Below, one piece after another: positions 51,840 through 60,051 of a stretch of DNA of 64,000 nt (position 1 is the first letter of the stretch; each line of letters starts with the position of its first letter). The translations under genes and the position numbers were made by a program. Source of the stretch: Salinarchaeum laminariae. GTDB lineage: Archaea; Halobacteriota; Halobacteria; Halobacteriales; Salinarchaeaceae. Location of the stretch: assembly GCF_023204835.1 (NCBI RefSeq), contig NZ_CP096270.1, forward strand, positions 2,806,907 through 2,870,906, written 5' to 3'. The notes beneath the pieces are model-generated. The model ran no database searches. It was not told the origin of the DNA and saw only the letters and a list, made by a program, of their open reading frames with translations.

Positions 51840-53735
51840 TTAGTCACCCGCTGCGGGCTGGATGGTGGTGTTCGTTCCCGGCGTGTCCTCCTCGCCCTGT
51901 TGTTGGGCCTCGTAGCCCTCGACGACCTCTGCCGGCTCGAAGGGGTTGCCGTTGTACTTGAGCAGGCTGGTGAGCTTCGGACCGAACCGGCCGAGCTCCT
52001 TCTGGATCAGTCCGCGGAACTGCGCGGTCGCGTTCATCTCGACGACCATCGCCTCGTCGACGCTCTCGATGAACGCCTCGAGTTCGGCCTCGGGGAACGG
52101 CATCATGTCGCTGACGCCGATCGCCTTGACGTCCTTCCCGTCGTCGTTGAGTCGACGGGTCGCCTCGAGGACGGTGCCCTGGGAGCTGCCCCAGGTGATG
52201 ATGCCGAAGTCCGCGTCGTCCGGACCAACGGTGGTCTGGTTGCTGTCCTCGGCGGAGTCGAGATCGTCGCGGATGTGGTCGAGCTTGCGCATGCGGCGGT
52301 CCATCTGCGCGACCCGGTTCTCCGGGTCCTCGCTGATGTGACCGGCCTTGTTGTGCTCGTTCCCCGTCGCGAGGTAGTGGCCGCCCTTCTGCCCGGGCAG
52401 CGATCGCGGGCTCACGCCCTTGTCGGTGTCGTGCAGGAAGCGGTTGAACTTCCCGGATGGGTCGTGGGCCGCCTCTGCGATCTCGTCTTCGGTCAGCACC
52501 GTTCCCGGATCGGGATCGGGCTGGCGGTCGAAGAAGGACTCGTCGACGTTACGGTTCTCGCCGGAGAGCTTCTGGTCGATCACGACCATGACCGGGATCT
52601 GGTAGTCGTACGCGAGCTCGAACGCCGTCCGCGTCTGCTCGTAGCACTCGCGGATGTTGCCCGGCGCGAACACGACGCGACAGGAGTCGCCCTGACTGGT
52701 GTAGAGGATGTGCTCGAGGTCGCCCTGCTCGGGCTTGGTCGGCATCCCCGTCGAGGGGCCTGCACGCATCGCTTCGATGAGCACCAGCGGCGTCTCGGTC
52801 ATCTCTGCAAGTCCGAGGGGCTCGCTCATGAGGGCGAACCCACCGCCGGACGATCCAGACATCGACTTGACGCCAGCGTGTGACGCACCGACGGCGAGCG
52901 CGGCCGCCGCAATCTCGTCCTCGACCTGTTCGGCGATACCGCCGAAATCAGGCAGGTTCTGGGTCATGATCGTGAACACGTCTGTCCACGGCGTCATCGG
53001 GTAGCCAGCGATGAAGCGACAGCCAGCGTCCAGAGCGCCGTAGGCGACGCCGTTGGACCCCGAGAGCAGAACCTGCTCCTCCTCGTTCGTGCCAGTGGGC
53101 ACCTGCAGGTCGTGGGTGTGCTCGAACTCCTCGTTGACCTGGTCGTGTGCCTGCTGGAGGATCTGGAGGTTTTGTTCGAGGATGTCCCCACCCATCGCGT
53201 CCTCCATCAGACTCTCGACCTCGTCGAGATCCATGTCGAGCAGTGCGGCGGTCGCACCCACGCCCGCCGTGTTTCGCATGACCTCGCGGCCGACTTCGCG
53301 GGCCATCCCGCGCAGGTCGACCGGGTAGACGTGCCAGCCCTCTTCCTCGGCACGCTCGTTGAGATCCTCGACGTCGTCCTCGTCGAGCAGACCTTCGTCG
53401 TAGACGATGATGCCGCCCTCTCGGAGGTCGTCGAGGTTCTCGGTCAGCGGTTTGGTCTCCTCGTTGCCGTAGTACGCGTCCTCGCTGGGGTTTCGCGCGA
53501 AGGAGTCACCCAGTGCGAGCAGGAAGTTGTAACCGTCCCCTCGCGAGGGTACCTCTCCGTCCGCCGCCCGAATTTCGACGTACGTGTGGCCGCCCCGGAT
53601 CCGCGACGGATAGTGCCGGTGCGTAAACACGTTCAGCCCCGAGCGCATCAGCGCTTTAGCGAAGTTCTGACTCGTCGAGTCGATTCCGTCTCCGGAACCC
53701 CCCGCGACGCGCCAGATGAGTTCGTCGTCAGTCAT
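51840..53735 (-). CDS. porA: Pyruvate:ferredoxin oxidoreductase, alpha subunit (gamma-alpha fusion)
   Basis: A 631-residue subunit fusing the gamma-type domain (WRVAGGSGDGIDSTSQNFAK, ~8-27, to ~190) with the pyrimidine-binding alpha domain (YPMTPWTDVFTIM, VKSMSGSSGGGFALMSEP, MPTKPEQGDLEHI). Its C-terminal half ends in an acidic Gln/Glu tail. With porB it forms the two-subunit haloarchaeal enzyme that turns pyruvate into acetyl-CoA. The 187-base upstream gap holds two inverted repeats. Confidence 0.92.
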   Translation of the reverse strand: MTDDELIWRVAGGSGDGIDSTSQNFAKALMRSGLNVFTHRHYPSRIRGGHTYVEIRAADGEVPSRGDGYNFLLALGDSFARNPSEDAYYGNEETKPLTENLDDLREGGIIVYDEGLLDEDDVEDLNERAEEEGWHVYPVDLRGMAREVGREVMRNTAGVGATAALLDMDLDEVESLMEDAMGGDILEQNLQILQQAHDQVNEEFEHTHDLQVPTGTNEEEQVLLSGSNGVAYGALDAGCRFIAGYPMTPWTDVFTIMTQNLPDFGGIAEQVEDEIAAAALAVGASHAGVKSMSGSSGGGFALMSEPLGLAEMTETPLVLIEAMRAGPSTGMPTKPEQGDLEHILYTSQGDSCRVVFAPGNIRECYEQTRTAFELAYDYQIPVMVVIDQKLSGENRNVDESFFDRQPDPDPGTVLTEDEIAEAAHDPSGKFNRFLHDTDKGVSPRSLPGQKGGHYLATGNEHNKAGHISEDPENRVAQMDRRMRKLDHIRDDLDSAEDSNQTTVGPDDADFGIITWGSSQGTVLEATRRLNDDGKDVKAIGVSDMMPFPEAELEAFIESVDEAMVVEMNATAQFRGLIQKELGRFGPKLTSLLKYNGNPFEPAEVVEGYEAQQQGEEDTPGTNTTIQPAAGD

Positions 53736-53772
53736 AGGTTTGTGTCACGGCCTCGAATGGCCCGTGCTAAGC

Positions 53773-53817
53773 GGAAGGTTCGTCCCTTCCCAGTAAAGGC
53801 TTTGCCATACATTGGCA
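53773..53817. promoter_or_regulatory. Two dyads upstream of porA
   Basis: GGAAGG-TTCGTC-CCTTCC (53773-53790) and TGCCA-TACAT-TGGCA (53803-53817) lie 38-82 bases before the porA start. Spaced dyads in a promoter gap suggest binding sites for a dimeric regulator. No regulator is identified; neither dyad has a repeat elsewhere in the window that I noticed. Confidence 0.4.
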
Positions 53818-53922
53818 GGGAACGATGGTGACAGTCTCCGATTCCCGGTAGCTGTCCCGGCTCGATTTGCCGGATGTTTCCGAAATCGCCCTCATCTCCG
53901 TCCCGGCTACCAAGCGACGAAC

Positions 53923-55062
53923 TCAGCGGTAGTTCGGGACGCGGGCGGACCGATCGCTACCGTCGTGGAAGGGTAACGTCGCGAGCGACGCTGGAACTGA
54001 CTCGTCGTCGATCCGGACGGAGAGCTCGCCGTCGGTCGCGGTGGCGTCAGTTCCAGCAACGTCGTCCGTACCGCCGCCAGCATCGGCAACGACCGCAGCG
54101 TCGACCACGGCCATCGCGATCGGTTCGTCGAGCGTCGGCGAGTCGACGCCACGCGTCACCGTGCCGACGGCCTCGTCGCCGTCCATGACGGCAGCACCGG
54201 CCGCCGGCACGGCTTCGGTTGTGAGTCCGACGAGGCGCTCGGGCTCGCTCCCGCGGTTCTCGATCCGCGAAACGACCTCCTGGCCGACGTAACAGCCCTT
54301 CTCGAAGTCCAGCGCGTTCCGGACCCCCACGACGTTCGGCAGCCGGCCGTCGAGTTCGCTCCCGAACAGCGGCGTTCCCGCTTCTAACGTGAGCGTCTCC
54401 CAGGTCCGCCACCCGAAGGGCACCGCGTTCAGTCCCTGGTTCACCAGCACGTCAAACGTCTTCTCGGCCTGCTCGGCTGCACAGACCACGTCGTATCCTT
54501 CCTCTCCCGCGGGCGCGTCCGTTCGAATCACCGTCACGCCGACGTCGTCGAACTGGCCCCGATCGAAGGTCAGCCGCTCGTCCGGCGGGGTTCCGTTCGT
54601 GAACACGCTCGCGATCTTCTCCGTCGACTTGGGGCCGTGCACGCCGAAGACGCCGAACTCCGCCGTCGACACCTCGAAGGAGACGTCCTCGATGAACGTC
54701 TTGTCGGTCCACTCCGCCGCCAGCCACTCCGCCTCACCTGGCGGCACGAAACAGAGGAGTCGCTCTCCCGCGTGAAAGACATAGAGATCGGTCCGAATTC
54801 GTCCGTCGGGGTCGAGCAAGAACGCGTAGCAGCCGTTTCCCTCCTCGCTCGGGACCGCGTTCGTCAGCGCGTTGTCGACGTAGCTCACGCGGTCATCCCC
54901 GGTCACGGAGACGATTCCGTACGCGGCTTCCGTGACGCCGGAGACGTTCCGCACCGCCTGCACAGTCCGCTCTGGTCTGCCGTAGTCCAGCACGACAGAG
55001 CGGCCACCACGCTCGGTGAACCGGGCGCCGTGATCCTCGTGGACAGACCTGAGCACCGTCAT
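53923..55062 (-). CDS. Folate-binding YgfZ/GcvT-like protein
   Basis: A 379-residue member of the GcvT/YgfZ family, with a glycine-cleavage-T fold that binds folate and is linked to Fe-S enzyme maintenance in YgfZ. The diagnostic motif DFEKGCYVGQEVVSRIEN is near residue 255, with GWRTWETLTLEAGTPLFG before it. An Asp/Ala/Thr-rich insert (~330-355) interrupts the C-terminal domain. The ATG at 55062 is preferred to a frame opening 216 bases upstream. Whether it cleaves glycine cannot be told; no gcvH/gcvP is nearby. Confidence 0.85.
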   Translation of the reverse strand: MTVLRSVHEDHGARFTERGGRSVVLDYGRPERTVQAVRNVSGVTEAAYGIVSVTGDDRVSYVDNALTNAVPSEEGNGCYAFLLDPDGRIRTDLYVFHAGERLLCFVPPGEAEWLAAEWTDKTFIEDVSFEVSTAEFGVFGVHGPKSTEKIASVFTNGTPPDERLTFDRGQFDDVGVTVIRTDAPAGEEGYDVVCAAEQAEKTFDVLVNQGLNAVPFGWRTWETLTLEAGTPLFGSELDGRLPNVVGVRNALDFEKGCYVGQEVVSRIENRGSEPERLVGLTTEAVPAAGAAVMDGDEAVGTVTRGVDSPTLDEPIAMAVVDAAVVADAGGGTDDVAGTDATATDGELSVRIDDESVPASLATLPFHDGSDRSARVPNYR

Positions 55063-55228
55063 GGAGGATGTTCCGACGGCGGTCCCCAAAACACCCGCGA
55101 TCCACGAAGTCGGCGGACATCGGAGACCGTCGAGTACGACGGGGCAATGCGGTCTGGCTGTGGCCAGGTCGGAGGTAGCGCGGCCGGGATCGATTCGGTC
55201 CGGCGGGTGGGCGAGAGCTTGCTCCCGC

Positions 55229-55531
55229 TCAGAAGGGAAGACGGTCGCGGAGCCACTCTGTGAAGGACTCGTCGTCACTCTCCTGGCCGCTCGGGACGAC
55301 GCGCGTTGCCGGCTTGATCGTCGTGCTCCCCGGCTGGCCGGAGCCGTACTCCACGACGATCAGGTCGTCCTCTTTGAGCGACGCGAGCGCGGACTCGATG
55401 GCGTCGATGTCGGTCTCGACGTGAGAGCGCAGCTCGAAGATCGTCATCCCCTCCTCGTGTCGATCGACGAGCGCCTCCAGTATCGCGACCTCGACGTCGC
55501 CTCTGTCACGGTAGCCCTGCGCGACTCGCAT
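55229..55531 (-). CDS. Winged-helix protein (DUF6432-like)
   Basis: A 100-residue protein with a winged-helix core (VEVAILEALVDRHEEGMTIF, ELRSHVETDIDAIESALASL) and a C-terminal strand tail. Resembles a small haloarchaeal family I know as DUF6432; the label is tentative. The start at 55531 (MRVAQGYRDRGD) gives the natural N-terminus. The longer frame overlaps pyrE and is rejected. It lies 118 bases downstream of pyrE, same strand. Confidence 0.7.
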   Translation of the reverse strand: MRVAQGYRDRGDVEVAILEALVDRHEEGMTIFELRSHVETDIDAIESALASLKEDDLIVVEYGSGQPGSTTIKPATRVVPSGQESDDESFTEWLRDRLPF

Positions 55532-55649
55532 CAACAGACGGTTCGGCGGCGAGGGAATTGACTGTTTGGGAGCGTGGGCAAGTTCGGCTTCGACGACGGA
55601 GAAGGGAACGGGAGCTACAGCGTCGATCGGCAGAACGAGTTGCGGTTGG

Positions 55650-56189
55650 TCACTCGGCGTCGGCGAGCAGCTCCTCGGCAGTGACGAGCGCCTCCAGTTC
55701 GACGTCGTGCTCAGCAAGCAGCTCCTCGGCGCCCTCCTGTCGATCGACGACGACCAGCACGCGATTCACGGTCGCGCCAGCCTCGCGCAGCCCCTCGACT
55801 GCGTCCGCAGCGCTCTGGCCGGTGGTAGCGATATCTTCGAGAACGACGACTTCCTCGCCGTCGTCGAGTTCGCCTTCGACGAGATTCGCCGTTCCGTACT
55901 CCTTGCGCTGTTTCCGGACGATGACGTACGGCGTCCCCGTCTCGACGCTGGTGACGGCGACCAGCGGAACAGCTCCCAGTGCAACGCCGGCGAGTTTCGT
56001 ATCGTCCTCACCGATCGCTGCGAGTCGCTCGGCAAAGGACGCGGCAATCTGCTCGAGACAGTCGGGCTCGGTCTCGAAGCGGTACTTGTCGACGTAGTAG
56101 TCGCTGGTCCCGCCGTGTGAGAGTTCGAACTCCCCGAACTGCACGGCGTCAGCGGCACGCAGCGCGTCTATAAGCGTCCGGTCGGTCAT
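55650..56189 (-). CDS. pyrE: Orotate phosphoribosyltransferase
   Basis: Converts orotate to OMP in pyrimidine synthesis; 179 residues. The PRPP-binding motif [19 protein letters not shown] (~113-131), the N-terminal [10 protein letters not shown] and [18 protein letters not shown] are typical. The ATG at 56189 has a TATA-like GTTTATGC 24-31 bases upstream. No other pyrimidine gene is adjacent, as is common in haloarchaea. Confidence 0.93.
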   Translation of the reverse strand: MTDRTLIDALRAADAVQFGEFELSHGGTSDYYVDKYRFETEPDCLEQIAASFAERLAAIGEDDTKLAGVALGAVPLVAVTSVETGTPYVIVRKQRKEYGTANLVEGELDDGEEVVVLEDIATTGQSAADAVEGLREAGATVNRVLVVVDRQEGAEELLAEHDVELEALVTAEELLADAE

Positions 56190-56212
56190 GGTTCATCCTC
56201 TGCAGTGCCGGT

Positions 56213-56220
56213 GCATAAAC
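56213..56220 (-). promoter_or_regulatory. TATA-like box for pyrE
   Basis: GTTTATGC on the minus strand, 24-31 bases before the pyrE ATG at 56189. Confidence 0.5.
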
Positions 56221-56290
56221 GGCGTGGAACCGTACCGACCGGACGGCGTCTGGCCACCAGCGTGCAGGCATTCTGTTGCCTGAGCTAACA

Positions 56291-56298
56291 CTTAACAT
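56291..56298 (+). promoter_or_regulatory. TATA-like box for the membrane protein at 56327
   Basis: CTTAACAT, 29-36 bases before the ATG at 56327. It favours that ATG over a frame start at 56276. Confidence 0.45.
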
Positions 56299-56326
56299 CG
56301 CCACTACCCTAGTGCGGGTGGTCCCC

Positions 56327-56833
56327 ATGGAATTCCACAGTCACGACTGGCAAGCACTCGCTACGACGATGGTCGGCGGCGGGCTCATCGCCGGGCTCGT
56401 GATGGGCGTGATCCTCCAGGCCGGCAACGGGATCATCGCGACGATCGGGTCGGTCTCTGGCAGCTCGTCGATGTTAATAGGCTGGATCGTCCACCTCCTG
56501 CTCTCCGTCGTCTTCGCTGCCGGATTCCTCGTCGTCCTCGCCTCGAAACCCATCGAAGTAGCCTTCGACACCCCGACCGATACCCTCTTGCTCGGCCTCA
56601 TCTACGGGGCGCTGCTGGGGTCGGTCACCTGGGGGTTCGTCATCCCGGTCTCCGTCGGGTTCGAGAGCGCGTTCCCACTGGATTTCAGCCCGAAGGCGAC
56701 CTCCGTCGCTCGCTTCAGCATCGTGCTCGGGTTGGGACACCTGACCTACGGCCTCGTCCTCAGCGCGATCGTCATCTACCGTCACCGACCGATGCCGCTG
56801 TTCGCGGACGAGGAGGACGGGATCGAGGGGTAG
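56327..56833 (+). CDS. Four-helix membrane protein, hypothetical
   Basis: A 168-residue protein with four membrane helices (~15-38, 47-68, 85-105 and 128-150) and a short acidic tail. The N-terminus MEFHSHDWQAL is His-rich but short. No family is recognised. An 18-base direct repeat begins at its last codons and repeats 9 bases further on, duplicating the stop region. Divergent from pyrE. Confidence 0.75.
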   Translation: MEFHSHDWQALATTMVGGGLIAGLVMGVILQAGNGIIATIGSVSGSSSMLIGWIVHLLLSVVFAAGFLVVLASKPIEVAFDTPTDTLLLGLIYGALLGSVTWGFVIPVSVGFESAFPLDFSPKATSVARFSIVLGLGHLTYGLVLSAIVIYRHRPMPLFADEEDGIEG

Positions 56834-56865
56834 CCAGAGGAGGGAGCGATCGAGGGGTAGCCAGA
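56821..56865 (+). repeat. 18-bp direct repeat across a stop codon
   Basis: GATCGAGGGGTAGCCAGA at 56821-56838 and again at 56848-56865. The first copy holds the TAG stop of the membrane-protein gene; the second is in the gap before the convergent oxidoreductase gene. Likely a small duplication. Confidence 0.7.
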
Positions 56866-56871
56866 AACGAG

Positions 56872-58002
56872 CTACTGGACCTCGACCCAGGCACCACGCT
56901 CGTCGCTCGCCTGGATCGCGTCGAGCACCCGCTGGACGGCGAGCCCGTCCTGCACCGTCGCGACGTTGCTGGCCGCGAGCGCGTCCGTCGTTCCAGTCGC
57001 TGCCGCCGACAGGAACTCGTAGTTCTCGTGGACGAACGTGTGCTCCCAGCCGAGCACGTGTCCCGGTGGCCACCAGGCGTCGACGTAGGGGTCGGACTCG
57101 TCGGTGACGAGGACCGTTTCGAAGCCACGGTGGTTCGCGCGCATGACCTCGAGCTCGTTGAGTCGCTCGAGCGAGAAGGAGAGCGCGCCGTCGCTCCCCT
57201 CGATCTCGATCGTATGGTCGTTCTTGTGGCCCGTCGCCATCCGCGTGGCCTCGATCGTCCCCATGACGCCGTCGGCGAACTCCAGCTGGGCACTGAACGC
57301 GTCGTCGACGGTGACGGGGCGGGTCTCCTCGCCGTCCGCAGTCGGCCGTTCCTCGACGAACGTCTCGCAGTGCCCGCTCAGACGTTCGATCGGCCCGGCC
57401 TGCTCGCCGACGAGGAACTGAAGGAGGTCGATCGTGTGCGCGCCCAGGTCGCCCAGCGCACCGCTGCCGGCCAGCTCCTCGTCGTTTCGCCACGACCACG
57501 CGGCCTCCGGATCGACGAGCCAGTCCTGGAGGTATCGCCCGCGGACGTGCCGGATCTCACCGATCTCACCGTTCTCGATCAGTCGCTTCGCGTACTGAAT
57601 TGCCGGAATGAAGCGGTAGTTGAACGCGGTGCCGGCGGGCACGCCCGCGTCGTCTGCTGCGGCGGCGATCTCCTCGGCTTCGGGCAGCGTCCTGGCGAGT
57701 GGCTTCTCACAGAGGACCGGCGTCCCGGCCTCCAGGGCCGCGATCGTCGGCTCGGCGTGGACGTGGTTCGGCCCGAGGTTGTAGAACACGTCGACCTCGT
57801 CGACGACGGCAGACCAGTCAGTCGCGGTGCGGTCGAACCCGAGCCGATCGGCAGCCTCTGCGAGCGCCTCCTCGTTTCGGCCCACCAGCACGTCACGGTT
57901 CGTCGCCGGCGCGTCCGGGAAGAACATCGGAAGCCGATCGAGCGCGTTCGAGTGGGCCTTGCCCATGAAGCGGTATCCGAGGATACCGACGTCGAGTGTC
58001 AT
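56872..58002 (-). CDS. Gfo/Idh/MocA family oxidoreductase
   Basis: NAD(P)-dependent sugar/inositol-type dehydrogenase, 376 residues. The Rossmann start VGILGYRFMGKAHSNAL and the cofactor/catalytic block VLCEKPLARTLPEAEEI (~95) are clear. Next come GTAFNYRFIPAIQYAKRLI and SGALGDLGAHTIDLLQFL with the catalytic His region. The ATG at 58002 (MTLDVGILGY) is chosen; a long upstream frame is not coding. Substrate is unknown. Same direction as the secreted operon upstream (58085-61367) but 82 bases downstream of it; possibly read on. Confidence 0.9.
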   Translation of the reverse strand: MTLDVGILGYRFMGKAHSNALDRLPMFFPDAPATNRDVLVGRNEEALAEAADRLGFDRTATDWSAVVDEVDVFYNLGPNHVHAEPTIAALEAGTPVLCEKPLARTLPEAEEIAAAADDAGVPAGTAFNYRFIPAIQYAKRLIENGEIGEIRHVRGRYLQDWLVDPEAAWSWRNDEELAGSGALGDLGAHTIDLLQFLVGEQAGPIERLSGHCETFVEERPTADGEETRPVTVDDAFSAQLEFADGVMGTIEATRMATGHKNDHTIEIEGSDGALSFSLERLNELEVMRANHRGFETVLVTDESDPYVDAWWPPGHVLGWEHTFVHENYEFLSAAATGTTDALAASNVATVQDGLAVQRVLDAIQASDERGAWVEVQ

Positions 58003-58084
58003 GGATTCGAGTTCGTCGTCCCGCGTCTTAGTGGTTCCCGAGGTGGCAAGCTGGCGGCCGTCGGTTCCACCCTCGCGTGGCCAC

Positions 58085-58876
58085 TCAATCAGCGAGCCTT
58101 GAACGCCGTCGCGAGACGTATCCGACGCAGAGCAATAGCCCGACTGCGGCGACACCGGTCGCGATGCCGAACCCGGGGAGTGAATCGTCCCCCTGGCTGT
58201 CGCTACCGTCATCTGCGACGCTCCGGTTAGTCTCCGCTGCAGTGGTGACGTCGACCGATCCGTCACCGGCAGTGCCCGGTTCGTACGCGGGGTCGATCTG
58301 CTCCCCACCCCCCGAAATCGCGATCGTCGTCTCGTCCCCGAAGCTCTGCATCCGATAGTCGTTACCGTAGAGATTCGCGCTGGTTTCGGCCACGACGACG
58401 CCCGCGTCTGCGGCCGGCGCGTCGTCTCGAATCTCGATCGTCACGGTCGCCACCACGCCAGTGCCGGTGACGCCGTTCTCGGCGTCCGTTCGCTCGTGCT
58501 GGACCCGAATCGCGCCGTCGCCGACGCGCTCGACCGTCTGGCCGACGGCACCACCGTCCCGAGCGAGCCAGGGCCCGACTTCGACGTCGGTCGTTGGCTC
58601 GCCGACCGCCGGCGGGACTGCGATGACGAACTCGTAGGCGTCGATTCCCTCGTCTGCGTAGCCGCCGTCGCTGCTGAGGTGGACGTCGACGGTCACGGTA
58701 TCGCCAGGTTCGGCTGCGTGCTCGTCGTCGCCGAACTCGAACTGAGCGACCGCGTCACCGGCGAGTGCGGGCCCGGCAATCAGGCCGACGCCGACGATAC
58801 CGACCAGCCCAACGACGGCCAGTGCGAGCCGCCGGCCGAGTATAGCCCGGGCACTGGTCGGGTCGATCACAGTCAC
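58085..58876 (-). CDS. Secreted PGF-CTERM-like protein, third gene of the Dyp/lipoprotein operon
   Basis: A 263-residue secreted protein. An N-terminal signal (LALAVVGLVGIVGVGLIAGP, near 16-35) is followed by a beta-rich domain of the cohesin/carbohydrate-binding type (~45-185) and a Thr/Ser/Asp-rich stalk. The tail SLPGFGIATGVAAVGLLL and basic RRRSR are typical of archaeosortase-processed PGF-CTERM proteins. The GTG at 58876 overlaps the previous stop (GTGA). Suggests a surface-anchored product. Confidence 0.78.
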   Translation of the reverse strand: MTVIDPTSARAILGRRLALAVVGLVGIVGVGLIAGPALAGDAVAQFEFGDDEHAAEPGDTVTVDVHLSSDGGYADEGIDAYEFVIAVPPAVGEPTTDVEVGPWLARDGGAVGQTVERVGDGAIRVQHERTDAENGVTGTGVVATVTIEIRDDAPAADAGVVVAETSANLYGNDYRMQSFGDETTIAISGGGEQIDPAYEPGTAGDGSVDVTTAAETNRSVADDGSDSQGDDSLPGFGIATGVAAVGLLLCVGYVSRRRSRLAD

Positions 58877-60051
58877 CACTCTCCGAGCGTGACGTCGACC
58901 GAGGCCATCTCGAGGAACGCCGTCTCGTATCCCTGGTGGCGAGCGACGCCCGGTGGCGCCGGCATCTCGATCGTGAGATCGTCGCCCGGCTGGAGCGCGG
59001 CGATGGAGGCGCCGTAGTGAAAGCCTGCCCCGTCGTCGATCGCCGTCTGGAGGGCACGATCCTCGGCAACCACGGTACCATCCCGTGAGATCGTCACCGC
59101 GGGGGCCATCCCCGGAAGTGGGAAGCGGTTGTACGGCGTCCGCGGCGAGACCAGAAGGTACGGCTCCCCGTCCCCGAGGTAGTCATCGGCCACTGCGATC
59201 GCGACGTTGGCGTCGTCGCTCCGTGGAGGATCGTACGTTCCTGTCCCCGTCTGATCGCCCTGGAGCGTCCCCGGGAGATCGGCCGGCAGCGGAACCCTCC
59301 CCGCGGACCCCATCGGCTCGATCGCGCCGGGGACGCCGCGATCGGATTCGTCGACGTAGCTGATCCGGTCAGTGAGCGCGTCGCGCAACGACTGGTCGTA
59401 GGTGAACGAAAACGTCGCGGAACCGCTGTTGTCGAAGCGACCCGCAAACGACCCGGTCTGGCGGTGCGCCGGCGGCGGCATCGTGACTGTCACCTCGTAC
59501 TCCCCGTCGCCGTCCAGCCCGACGTTGTCGCCAGCGTGGAGTCCCATCTGCTGGGAGAGCATCTGCCATGGGTTGCGATCGTCGACGACGGATCCAGCCG
59601 ATTCGATCGTGGTCCGGAGCGCCCCGCCGGCGGGGATCGTCTGCCCAGTCTCGGCGTCTCGAACGGCGACCATCAGGTGGACGTCCGCGTCGTCGCCGAT
59701 CTCGACCGACTCGAGGGTCTGTCCGGTAACGAGCCAGAACGGATGCGCGTAGGACACCATCGCCGAAAACTCGTAGGGGCCATCGGTCACGGTGCCCAGC
59801 GGTTCGACGCCCTCGCGGTGGCTGGGGACGTATACCACGTCCGGCGGATTCTCGACCGTCGGCAGCGAGTCGGTGGCGTCGCCGCCGTCACCGCCCATTC
59901 CGCGAATGTCGGTGCAGCCCGCCAGCGCCGCGAGCCCCGCCGCTCCTGCACCAGCGAGCCCACCGAGAATCGCGCGCCTGGACGGCGACGAATCGGCTTC
60001 CAGGGTCGTACTGTCCGACTGCTCGTCGAGTGGCTGGGAATCGTCCATCAT
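58873..60051 (-). CDS. Tat lipoprotein, possible P19/Tp34-like metal-binding protein (DUF7350-like)
   Basis: A 392-residue lipoprotein with Tat signal SRRAILGGLAGAGAAGLAAL and lipobox AGC. The mature part holds beta-rich domains (FSAMVSYAHPFWLVTGQTLE, then VHLMVAVRDAETGQTIPAGG). I place it near the haloarchaeal DUF7350 group and, more loosely, the P19/Tp34 iron-uptake proteins; that second link is inference. ATG at 60051 overlaps the Dyp-like stop (ATGA), and its own stop overlaps the PGF-CTERM gene start. Confidence 0.7.
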   Translation of the reverse strand: MMDDSQPLDEQSDSTTLEADSSPSRRAILGGLAGAGAAGLAALAGCTDIRGMGGDGGDATDSLPTVENPPDVVYVPSHREGVEPLGTVTDGPYEFSAMVSYAHPFWLVTGQTLESVEIGDDADVHLMVAVRDAETGQTIPAGGALRTTIESAGSVVDDRNPWQMLSQQMGLHAGDNVGLDGDGEYEVTVTMPPPAHRQTGSFAGRFDNSGSATFSFTYDQSLRDALTDRISYVDESDRGVPGAIEPMGSAGRVPLPADLPGTLQGDQTGTGTYDPPRSDDANVAIAVADDYLGDGEPYLLVSPRTPYNRFPLPGMAPAVTISRDGTVVAEDRALQTAIDDGAGFHYGASIAALQPGDDLTIEMPAPPGVARHQGYETAFLEMASVDVTLGEW

